A stretch of DNA of 64,000 nucleotides, from positions 12,049,062-12,113,061 of the forward strand of contig OY754972.1 in the NCBI GenBank assembly GCA_963576475.1, written 5' to 3'. Positions 1 to 9,100 of this stretch are shown piece after piece (position 1 is the stretch's first letter; each line of letters opens with the position of its first letter). Under the pieces are notes generated by a model. The model searched no databases. It had not been told where the DNA came from and worked only from the letters and a program-made list of their open reading frames with translations. The DNA comes from Molanna angustata (Eukaryota; Arthropoda; Insecta; Trichoptera; Molannidae). Both the position numbers and the translations under genes were made by a program.

Positions 1-1
1 T

Positions 2-400
2 AATGAAACTCTTGGCTCTGTGTATTCGTGGTTTAGTGAGTTTAGACATGGACATGATCATCTCCATGAAGGCTGGGCTGCGACTGCGGTTTCCGAAACT
101 TATTTAGATACAATACAAAAATTGCTTGTCAAAAAATTTGTACAGTATTAGGCATTGTAATGAGTCAAGTGCAAAAGATTTTGCATGTACATCAGAAGAT
201 TCGGAAGCTGTGCACTCAATGGATAATTGCATGATTTCACAAGTGGCCAGAAACGACTGCGTGTAGAATGGTAGCGTAGAATGATAAAAAAATACAACGC
301 AGAACAATCATTAGCTGTATATAATATTGTCACATGGGACGAAAACTGGATGTATTGCTTTGAACCAGAAAGAAATATCTACGAGAACGCTTATAGTTTG
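2..400 (+). mobile_element. mariner transposase remnant, cut by window edge
   Basis: Reading + from base 2 gives a mariner-like segment (VYSWFSEFRHG, then ETYLDTIQKLL), followed after stops and frame breaks by a KLCTQW word and then MIKKYNAEQSLAVYNIVTWDE near 281-345. The last word matches the family's 'VYDIVTGDESW' block, which carries the first catalytic Asp, and is followed by CFEPE. Several stops and frameshifts make it a pseudogene. The C-terminal half is missing: at about 400 the sequence passes directly into an unrelated repeat. The family call is by motif recognition, and the layout resembles the Bombyx-type mariners. The 5' end is outside the window. Confidence 0.75.
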
Positions 401-404
401 ATAT

Positions 405-620
405 TTAATCTTTATGCATACATGCATACCATCAACCTAGTCGGGGTAGGAAACAAGGATTTAACTCCACACTACCCTATCCTGACGTAAATGTGAAAAC
501 AAAATGTCTTAAAATATTTAAAAATTTGGATTTTAATGTTTTATAGTTTGGTACGTATTCTTCAACTATACATACTATCACCATCGACAGTTTGATCTCA
601 TATTTTACCTGCAACTAGTA
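405..620 (+). repeat. partial copy (3' part) of the (GT)n/stem-loop repeat family
   Basis: Contains the family words 'ccctatcctgac', 'ggtacgtattcttcaac', 'ccatcgacagtttgatctca' and the end 'caactagt', in the same order as the full copies near 29-30 and 33-34 kb. The 5' half, with the microsatellite, is absent and the copy abuts the mariner remnant. Confidence 0.65.
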
Positions 621-699
621 TGTGTTTCAAAAGCAAAATATAATTAATATGCATATTATTATGAAATAGAAAAAAAAAAAACAACTTACAATATAATTA

Positions 700-800
700 A
701 GATGGGTCAGTGGTAAAGCGGTTAGTGCACTGGAATAACAATTTAGTGGACACAAGTTAAATCCAGTCTTGGCTTATTTCATTCACTTACAGCTTAGGAA
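700..800 (+). repeat. tRNA-derived SINE (family B), degraded
   Basis: 'gggtcagtggtaaagcggtt' followed by 'agtgcactgg' and 'agttaaatccag' looks like a decayed pol III A-box/B-box head. It parallels the clearer minus-strand copy at 53745-53835, which has 'gcggttagcgcattgggtt' and 'gagttcgaatcc' when read on its own strand. It is not a functional tRNA: there is no acceptor stem pairing and the B box is mutated. Confidence 0.5.
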
Positions 801-828
801 TTTGCTTATTTTGGAAAACACGCAGTTT

Positions 829-935
829 GTTATCGCCAAGTGCTAATTTTTTTTTGTATGAGATTTGACGTGGAAATTTTTTCTACAACAAACGTTAAAT
901 CCCACACGGCAAAAAAATTTGCGCTTGGCGATAAA
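829..935. mobile_element. palindromic MITE-like foldback
   Basis: Outer arms 'tatcgccaagtgctaat' (831-) and, inverted, 'aatttgcgcttggcgata' (to 933), with a second inner inverted pair 'gatttgacgt'/'acgttaaatc'. Almost the whole 105 bp folds back on itself. No clear target duplication was found. Confidence 0.5.
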
Positions 936-1029
936 AAAACACGTTTTCAATTTGACTTAGACTGCAGGAATGAAATCAGTGCCTTTATTAAAATAACATG
1001 TATGTGAAGGATAAATATGAAAGAAAATT

Positions 1030-1180
1030 ATGGGTGGAAAATTATAAATCCTTGGTGATTGAATTGTATTGAAGGAGTGGCAAGGAGAAATTGGAAGCAG
1101 TGTGGCCAGGAAAGGGAGGAGGGAGAACTATGTTCAACTCTGGACATAGACTGGCTGGTGATGATGTAAAGGATGTAACA
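1030..1180 (+). mobile_element. RTE-type LINE 3' end fragment
   Basis: 'gtggccaggaaagggagga' followed by 'tgttcaactctggacatag' and 'ggctggtgatgatg' matches the 3' end wording of RTE-like non-LTR elements common in Lepidoptera. It is short and has no intact reading frame. The call rests on word recognition only. Confidence 0.4.
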
Positions 1181-1227
1181 TTTAAATTATTATAACTGTT
1201 AATAAATAAAAATATGAATGTTTTAAG

Positions 1228-1468
1228 GTACGACAGAGGATTTTGTCGACACGGACCTCACTGTCGACACAGACATGTAAGAAGAGTAATCTGCGGTAAT
1301 TATATCGCTGGATTCTGTCCTGATGGGTCATCCTGTAAATTGATGCATCCTAGATTTGAATTACCTACCCCAACAGAAGCCACAAAGGATTCTAAAAGAA
1401 CACCTATTTGCCACTATTGTGCTGAACTTGGACATAAAGCAACATCTTGCAATAAAATATCTGCAGAG
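1228..1468 (+). CDS. CPSF4: CPSF4 penultimate coding exon
   Basis: Begins with one base completing a Trp codon, then 80 codons ending ...KISAE before the donor gtgcat. Carries CCCH fingers 4-5 and the first CCHC knuckle (CHYCAELGHKATSC). Read-through beyond 1468 gives intronic low-complexity residues and a stop at about 1601, so an open-frame call extending to 1603 overshoots. Confidence 0.92.
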
Positions 1469-1743
1469 GTGCATAATATATTACATATATATATTTACTT
1501 AATGTTTTTAGCATTTATATGGAAGAAAAATATAAATAGTTTGCATTTTATTTTGAAAAGGGTACATTTACATACCACAAGCCATAATATTATGATACCT
1601 TAAATAGTATTTATTTGGTGCAGTATAATTGAAATTTGGTCTTATTCAAAACTACAGAAAAAAGTTCAGACTTTAACTATTATACTTATCAAAGCAATGA
1701 GCAATGAAGTAGGAAATCAGAGGATTAAGAAATTGTATGACTA

Positions 1744-1791
<48 letters not shown>

Positions 1792-3104
1792 TATTGAAAC
1801 CAAACAAAATATAACAATATAGTTACAAACAATATTACAAAAAAGTACAATTTAAATAAGTTATATGAAACATTTTTTTTATAGGATTATTTGGTATATA
1901 CCACCTCACTAGGCTGAGCCTGTACCGAGGTGGCAGATTTTTTTTTTTTTTTTGCGTTATATCTGACAGAAAAATATTAAACTTGTATTTAATTAAAACT
2001 TGTTATAAAATATACCTATTATAAAAATAAAATATAAACTATTGTAGCTTGATCATGTTTCCGCAGTATATAATGCCCTTGTTTCTAATCCATGTTTCTA
2101 TTGTTTTCTTGTGTTTCAAATTATTCATCAACTGTATGTCCGTTATTTCACTTTTTATCTTATTAAAAATTTTTGGAGCTAAATAATAGTAATGTCTTTG
2201 TCCGAATGTCGTGTTTGTCTTTGGAGTCATGAGAAAATTCCTGCGTGTCGTCTCGTAATTGTGTTGCGGTGTAATGTGAATTGTTTTATCTTTATGAAAA
2301 TGTATAGAAATAATTTTGATATATAACTGTGGAATGTTGAAAACTGGAAAATCATGAAACAATTGAACTGTTGGATATGTAAATGGTTTTTTTATTATAG
2401 CCTTAATTAAAGCTTTTTGTGCTTTAATAAGAGGATCCATATTAATTTTAGCAGCGCCACCCCAACCAATCATTCCGTGTGTTATAATCGATTGAGCTAA
2501 CGCGTAATATATTGTTTTTAAGTCTTTTTTAGTCATTATGTTGCGAATGTTTTTAAAAATATAAATAAGCCTTCTTATTTTACCTGCAACTGTGTTTATT
2601 TGTTCTGTCCATCTTAAGTTGTGATCAATGTAGAAGAATATATGTTAGAAGAAATTGTTAGAATATGTTAGAAGAAATTGCATACTGCAATAAACTCGCC
2701 ACTTGCGCAGGGTGCAAGGTAGTGTTTATTATTATTATAGCTTTATTTATTTTTTTCAGAAATTTATATAGATTTAGAAGTTGCAGTTGAAAATTGAAAA
2801 AAATCTATTCTATACAAATAGTTTTCTGTGACTTAACACACTGTTTTTATACACATTTTAGCTAAAGGAGGCTGTTCAACGTCAAGAGGAAGCTAAATAC
2901 AGATCACTTGGTTACATTAAACCATCGGAAAATAATGAAAATAATATGATCAGAATTCCAGGGATGCGTTCAAATCCCAGACCTTTAGAAGAAATAACCT
3001 GTTATAAATGTGGTTTTAAGGGACATTACGCTAATAAATGTCCTAAAGGTCACTTAGCATTCCTTTCACAAAATTCTTCTGGTGCTGCCCATAGAAAAAA
3101 TTGA
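1228..3104 (+). CDS. CPSF4: Cleavage and polyadenylation specificity factor subunit 4 (CPSF30/clipper), last two coding exons
   Basis: Coding segments 1228-1468 and 2862-3104; the 5' exons lie outside the window. CPSF30 is the zinc-finger subunit of the nuclear CPSF complex that helps recognise the AAUAAA signal. The first exon opens in a split Trp codon (acceptor 'ttttaag'), encodes the end of CCCH finger 4 (YDRGFCRHGPHCRHRH), all of finger 5 (C-x7-C-x5-C-x3-H), the conserved MHPRFELP, and then a CCHC knuckle (C-x2-C-x4-H-x4-C). The second exon encodes RPLEEITCYKCGFKGHYANK and GHLAFLS, the family's C-terminal knuckle, and stops at tga 3102-3104. Two knuckles agree with insect clipper; vertebrate CPSF4 has one. 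Both exons start and end in matching phase (donor after 1468, acceptor before 2862). The intron holds a 5'-truncated LINE and a 43-base T run. Confidence 0.93.
1469..2861. other. CPSF4 last intron
   Basis: gt...ag intron of about 1.39 kb. It contains the minus-strand LINE fragment (1747-2630) and a short duplicated 'atgttagaagaaattg' (2642-2680). At 2676-2722 is a repeat whose minus-strand wording ('gcaccctgcgcaagtggcga') recurs at 54012-54050. The remainder is AT-rich with no signal. Confidence 0.8.
1747..2630 (-). mobile_element. 5'-truncated LINE (CR1/Jockey-like) with poly(A) tail
   Basis: On - the segment 2640-2039 encodes the end of a reverse transcriptase: LRWTEQINTVAGKIRRL, then YYALAQSIITHGMIGWGG, then TTFGQRHYYYLAPKIFN. 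The same blocks appear in the larger element at 56.3-57.6 kb (LRWRDHVEILSSKIVKL; YGIVGWGG; TTFGQRNFIFIAPRIYN), so the two are related families. The run of 43 T at 1747-1789 is the 3' poly(A) on the element's strand. RT catalytic blocks are missing through 5' truncation. Antisense to CPSF4. Confidence 0.8.
2862..3104 (+). CDS. CPSF4: CPSF4 last coding exon
   Basis: Starts in phase 0 after 'acacattttag': LKEAVQRQEEAKYRSLGY..., then RPLEEITCYKCGFKGHYA with the C-terminal CCHC knuckle and the ending GHLAFLSQNSSGAAHRKN, 80 codons plus tga. Confidence 0.93.
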   Translation, partial: LKEAVQRQEEAKYRSLGYIKPSENNENNMIRIPGMRSNPRPLEEITCYKCGFKGHYANKCPKGHLAFLSQNSSGAAHRKN

Positions 3105-3344
3105 TTTTTTTTGTATTATGATTATGTGATGTATTGTACTTTCATAAATAATAGAATTATTTGATTTTTTTTCTTTTTTTCCTCATTCAACTCTGAATTT
3201 AATTATCCTTTAGGGTAGTTTAGAGCTTATATACATCTGAATCTATCCCAGTTGGATTTTATATAATATCAGATTATTAGAGATATGGGAACTATTAAAA
3301 CTATATTTAATTCTTATAATTTCATTTTACATCTTCTTCATCTT

Positions 3345-3565
3345 ACTGTAGGCTCAAGAGTCTTACTACTGGATGATTCTCCTGAGATTCTGAACACCAG
3401 CTTTCTCCATCATTTCGGGGGTCTCCTAGTTGACGCTGTCCGTTTGGTATAGTTATCGTAAAACAACTTGAGCCAATCGCATGGGTGCGCAGAGTGCTAA
3501 TTTGCATCTTTTTGCTAGGTTGGTATATGTGCAAATCGCTCCCTTCCACGGCGAAAAGGTTCAAT
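3345..3565 (-). repeat. Repeat family C ('gccgtggagtggagcg'), minus copy
   Basis: On - it reads gccgtggaagggagcgattt, 'ataccaacctagcaaaaag', 'gcgcacccatgcgattggctcaag'. The same word order is found on + at 3845-3950 and 59985-60110. Unclassified interspersed repeat. Confidence 0.5.
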
Positions 3566-3844
3566 AAGTGACGGAAACTATACTTGGTGTAAAGTTATGT
3601 GTGGGATTTTCGTAAGAATCATCCTCTGCACATGCTGATACCAGTATCTTCGACGCTGTCTGTTCCATCTGACCACATCATTTAACATATCGACACAAAT
3701 ATAAAACAACGAATAAAAAAAAAACCTTCACTTGTCTTGAAGCATTCAATTTTGATATGCAGAAATGGCAGATAAAAAGCTATTTATTTCCATACAAAGA
3801 TGGAAAAAAGTTCTGTATAGTTTCCGGTAAATAACTTAAAATAT

Positions 3845-3950
3845 TCATCGTGGAGTGGAGCAACATATACCAACCAAACAAAAAAACACAAATATGCGCA
3901 CTCCACGTGACATACTCAAGAAGTTTGTCACTATGCCAGGGGTAATCAAC
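3845..3950 (+). repeat. Repeat family C, plus copy
   Basis: 'cgtggagtggagcaacat', 'ataccaaccaaacaaaaa', 'gcgcactccacgtgacatac', 'tcaagaagtttg': the same series as at 59985-60110. Confidence 0.5.
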
Positions 3951-4164
3951 TTTATAGATCTACTGCTCTCTCATAATTTTCTAACAGCTTGCCAGAGAAG
4001 AAAGTGGATATGAGTATAACCTTTATATGGATGATGCAACTTGTATATTTTCATAATTTTTTACTCTCTGATTATTTATGCTAACTTATAATATTTTTTT
4101 AGTTAATTAAACTTAAAAATAAAGGAAAGTACTTACCTCAATATCGGACATAACTCCTACTGTC

Positions 4165-4385
4165 CATCAGTGGGCAGGGGGGCGTCTGGTCCAACCAGTT
4201 AAATCAAAACCCTCACGATTACCCATATCATGGATATAATTATTATAAGGAGTTCTATAATACCTTTACATGTCATAGAAATCCATATGATAATTATATC
4301 CATGATATGAGTAGTTAGTGTATTCTATGGATATGGGTAATCTTGAGGGTTTTGATTTCGCCGGCTGAACCAGACTTGCCTCCCT
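4165..4385. mobile_element. Palindromic MITE (copy 1)
   Basis: Long inverted arms: 'tctggtccaaccagttaaat' then 'caaaaccctcacgattaccc' on the left, and inverted 'gggtaatcttgagggttttg' then 'ccggctgaaccagacttgcc' on the right. It is the same element as 39052-39236, more diverged. Confidence 0.7.
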
Positions 4386-5460
4386 GGCACCTGCCCCCCC
4401 CCCCCCCTGGATCGATTGAAAATAATAAAATAATGTTACTTTTATATTAAATCACTTTGTGTTAGCATAAAGAAAGTATGGAGAGACAAAACGCGCAACA
4501 TCATCGCCAGTGTGACATGAGCGTCGAGCGTTCGGCCCCCGCGCCTCATTGCTCGGGCCGATCATTCTTTCCCTGCCGTCTACATTAAAATATTCCCCCC
4601 CCCCACCCCTAGAATATTTTCTACGGGCGCTCATGTCCCTGGTTGAAAACAACTTTTTAAGTATAGAATTGCCTTTTTTTATTTTAAACCAGGGATGTTG
4701 CAGATTCAGATTATTTGACGTTTGCGGAATTTTGAAGGCTCATCCACGGATGCGGAGCATAATTAAGAAAAATCTTGTATGGGTGTAGATATAAAATAAT
4801 AATATTTTAATTGAATATGTATAGTAAACAATTGGTGCATTATATTTAATATAAACCAATAAGGCCGTCTTTTTTGTTTCACAGAGGTTCATAAAAAGCC
4901 CGCTTTAATGAACATTAAATTTATTTACCAAAATTCGAATGCAGATGTTCGAATCGATTCGGAAACTTGCGAATATTCGCAACATCTCTGTTTCGAATTT
5001 CGATCGACCCCTTAATACTAGTACGTCTCGATGGTGAGCGTTATTTTGCGCCGCAATATGCTACACAACCAGGATGACGCCACCCCATAACAAAGGTCGT
5101 CGTGGCAGGCGTAAAGCCTGGGCAACCATTTCTTGAAGAACGGGCGCTCACAGATATGTCACGAGGGATTATTCGTGTCGTTTGGAGTATCGCGCTTCTA
5201 GTGAGGCTTTCCGCTGGTCTATATCCTTTGTTGTTGTGGAGACAGATGCACTGTCATTTGAAATGCCTGGAGATAGGATGCTGTCGAGCTCTAGTAGAGA
5301 CGGGGAAAAATGAGTGATCCGTATTATTTGACCGGATCATTAAATTGAATCGGTGACTCACGGTTCACGTTGCCACAACGATCCGCTCATGAACCGGACA
5401 TCACTCTCACACTTTCTATCTCATATATAATATATCGTTAGAATGCGATACACATACCGG

Positions 5461-5735
5461 CTCATGGCAATCATCGATTCACAACTAATTCATTATGGTT
5501 CATAAAATCTAATTCATTGCGGTTCTTAAATATGTTAAGCAATTTTGACCGCAACATACTTTGAAAAACAAATACGTAACGTCTATAATTGAATAATATA
5601 CTATTTTGAAGGCGATCTTCGATTCACGACTAATTCATAATGGTTCATAAAATATTTAAGCAATATTGACCATTAAGTACATTGAAATGCAAACATTTTA
5701 ACGCCTACATTTGCATATCATATTTTGAATCGGTT
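5461..5735 (+). repeat. Imperfect tandem duplication, about 130-145 bp unit
   Basis: 'gattcacaactaattcatta' and 'tggttcataaaat' recur as 'gattcacgactaattcataa' and 'tggttcataaaat', followed in both copies by a 'taagcaat.ttgacc' block and an 'aacgtctat/aacgcctac' block. Two copies, diverged. Confidence 0.55.
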
Positions 5736-6149
5736 TTGTTTTCTCTGTCATACTACGTACATGTTATGTACGATAGATAAGGATAGCTATATTTGAATCA
5801 TATTGAATCGAAGAGCGAATTGATGATCCGCATAAATTTCATGAATCGATTTTAAAAGACAGGATCTTACAAAAATATCGAACTTTGCACCACTAAGCTC
5901 TAGATACTGTATAAGAAAATTTTAATTATTTTCCCACACCTACTTTTATAAAATATGGTTTTGTAATTAGAATATAATTTGAAATTTTATATCGATTCAT
6001 ATTAACTCCTCCAAGATATCGATAGATATTTTTTTGGTTTATGGCAACATTATAGAAAAAAATATAATTTTAAATTTGACGTTTCATATGTAACACAATT
6101 TTAGTTGTTTATTTTTATAATCTATTATGTTTTCCATTTAAATTCTGAA

Positions 6150-6171
6150 ATGATTGAACGAGTATTAATTG
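6150..6171 (+). CDS. SDR39U1: SDR39U1 exon 1 (22 nt coding)
   Basis: atg att gaa cga gta tta att g, donor gtaata. It encodes the first beta-strand, and its last G completes Gly8. Too short for ORF detection; identified by matching phase and the expected N-terminal strand of the family. Confidence 0.85.
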
Positions 6172-9100
6172 GTAATAAAATTACATTTATATTAGTATAT
6201 TTCATTTTAGATGATATAATGCATTTATGAAACTCACAATCGCTATATTTGGATTATGTCGACCTACATTTTTAAACATGATTCTGTAATTGTCTATAAA
6301 AAAAATAAAATCATTATCTTAACTTTGATTATTTTTTTCTTTTATCACCAATAAGTATAATTTGTCTTGTCTTAATGAAGTTTGACAAAATTAATTGTTG
6401 TATAGTATGTCTATTAATTAGATGGATTTGGCGTCTGTAAAATAACTAAACTTAATTACACAATGTTTAATTTGATTCTACAGAATATACGATGCTGGGC
6501 CACTTCGGTCTGTTATCTTTTGCTGCTCCGCATGTGGTGTATGTTTTTCTCGTGGAAAAATTATGGACATTTGTGTCGTATGTTGCATTTCCTCTGATTT
6601 GACGTTATCCGTGTTTTTGTTCATAATAAAACATCAAACTATAAAATAGTAATAACAATCATTGTCCTTTTTCCTCACTAGCTTTGATGTGGTTTCCCCT
6701 GGAAGAGGGGCTGCATCCAACCTTTTTCAATATATGTATAATCCATTAAGCTCAATACTAATTCCCGGTGGAGACACAGTTTTTAATTGTGTTTTCAGTC
6801 TGGATCTGTGAGAAGATTAATATCGTAAGTCTCCAGAATGTGGCAACTTGTTATTGGGTGCTTGTTAAATTAATATTTGACATAGTACCTATTAGTTGCC
6901 CGAGAAGCTTTATTAAATAAATAAATACTAATGGAATGAATACCAATAATAATATTTTTTTGTATAATTATAGGTGGAGGAACAGGATTTATTGGAAAGC
7001 AGTTGGCACATTTTCTTAGATATAATGGATGTGAAGTGTTCATAATCTCACGTAAGCCAGCTAAAAATGCTTTCGACTGGGAATACATAGCAAGACATGG
7101 TTTGCCTAAAGGCACAACGTCCATTGTTAATTTGGCCGGAGAAAATGTTCTCGATCCTAGTAAAAGATGGACAGAAGAGTATGTTTTTTCATTTATTTTT
7201 GTGTATTATATGTATATTATTGAATTGATATTTATTCTTGTTTCCTTTTTATTTTGTAGGTATTCAAGGTGACAAGAAATTATTGATACCAAACTCAAAC
7301 CTAAAACAATTATTCTTGAAATCAAACCTAAAACAATTATTCTTGAAATCAAACCTAAAACAATTATTCTTGAAATCAAACCTAAAACAATTATTCTTGA
7401 AATCAAACCTAAAACAATTACTCTTGAAATCAAACCTAAAACAATATTCTTGAAATCAAACCTAAAACAATTATTCTTGAAATCAAACCTAAAACAATTA
7501 TTCTTGAAATCAAACCTAAAACAATTATTCTTGAAATGAAACCTAAAACAATTATTCTTGAAATCAAACCTAAAACAATTATTCTTGAAATCAAACCTAA
7601 AACAATTATTCTTGAAATCAAACCTAAAACAATTATTCTTGAAATCAAACCTAAAACAATTATTCTTGAAATCAAACCTAAAACAATTATTCTTGAAATC
7701 AAACCTAAAACAATTATTCTTGAAATGAAACCTAAAACAATTATTCTTGAAATCAAACCTAAAATAATTATTCTTGAAATCAAACCTTAAACAATTATTT
7801 TATCGTTGGATGAGTTTTATTGAAATTTATTTTGTATATACGTGGGGGGACCCAAAAATAGCCGGAATTTTTTTTTAAAGCTGTTTATTTTCAATTTTTT
7901 TGCAATACAACTTTATCTTCTTCAAAATAGTCTCCATTACAACTAATACATTTGTCCCACCGGTGTTTCCACTGTTCTAAACATTTTTTGTAGTCTTCTC
8001 TAAAAATGGCTGACAGCTCCTTCCTTGTTTTTTTCTTGACCTCTTCAATGTTGTCAAATCGGTGTCCTTTCATGCCCCTTTTCATATGTGGAAATAAGTA
8101 AAAGTTACACGGAAGTAAGGTGCATGGGGCAGCGGAACCATGCTATTTTTAGCCAAAAACTGTGTAACAACTCGATGTTCATTTCGATTGTCAGTCAAAG
8201 CCCGAGGAACAAACTTCGCAGCAACCCTTTTCATTCCCAAGTCTTCTGTTAAAATTCGCTGATCCGAGCTCCAAGATAACCCACTACTCTCTGATAGTTG
8301 ATCAATTGTCTGTCAACGGTCTGTGAGCACAAGTTTTCGAATTTTTTCTAAATTTTCGTAGATTCGGGCAGTTGATGAAATGTCCAGAACGAGGTTTGTC
8401 ATCAATCGACATGTCGCCATTTTTAAACCGAGCAAACCACTCGTACACTTGTGTTTTCTCCATATGTTCATCTTTGTAAGCTGTTTTCAACATTAAAAAA
8501 CTTTCAGCAGCATTTTTACCAAGAAGAAAACAAAATTTCTCTTAAACTTGCCATTAGAGAAAACGAAACAGTGCTAGCAAAAGCAGTCAATGCAGGCGAA
8601 CAGAACAAGCCAGGCACTGAATTGGCAATGAGTCGCGCTATCCACGTCTAGCGGCAGAAATACGTACTACACAAGCCCCGACCACGGCAATGCTATTCCA
8701 TTTATTTTTGGGTACCCGTAGTATATTACACATTAACATACTGTTTTTGGTAAATAAGAGACAAAGAAATCCAAATGTCATGCATTCATATTTTGTGTAC
8801 ATCCATACATTTTTTTTACTATGTGCGCTCTTCCAATTCTTAAAATATTTTCATTTGAATGATCATTCGATACCTTTATTACGTTGACCTTTATTTCTCA
8901 GTCAAGTCCTTTTAGTCTATAGTTTAAGTTATATTTATATTTTAACATCAATAATCTTATCATAACTTTTTTAGGTTTAAAAAACAAGTATATGAATCCA
9001 GAATCAAAACAACATGTACTTTAGCAAAAGCAATTGATGAAAGTTGTGAAAAACCAAATTGTTTTATAAATATAAGTGGTGTCGGCATATATCCTCCATC

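Larger units (their letters stand above)
3105..6149. other. Intergenic region CPSF4 to SDR39U1
   Basis: The 3' UTR of CPSF4 comes first; I found no perfect AATAAA close to the stop. Then come two copies of a 'gccgtggagtggagcg' repeat, a palindromic MITE (about 4165-4385), GC-richer patches at 4480-4580 and 5020-5310 without a recognisable protein, and an imperfect tandem duplication at 5461-5735. No host gene was recognised. Confidence 0.6.

Noticed and set aside
4452..4788. Overlapping frames on both strands near 4.45-4.79 kb
   Set aside because: Mutually exclusive shadows over a GC-rich, poly-C-containing patch with no domain signal.
5102..5317. 71-codon plus-strand frame in a GC-richer patch
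   Set aside because: Starts at a non-ATG codon, has no recognisable domain; possibly a decayed retroelement piece, but I could not support a family.
6475..6610. Hydrophobic open stretch in SDR39U1 intron 1
   Set aside because: SDR39U1 exons 1 and 2 join perfectly without it, and no domain is recognisable.
7436..7783. 115-codon minus-strand frame (and + counterparts)
   Set aside because: Entirely produced by a stop-free 27-bp repeat; no start context, no conservation evidence.
7289..7799. CRISPR-like regular repeats
   Set aside because: Units are contiguous with no unique spacers, and the window is clearly an intron-bearing animal genome; it is a minisatellite.
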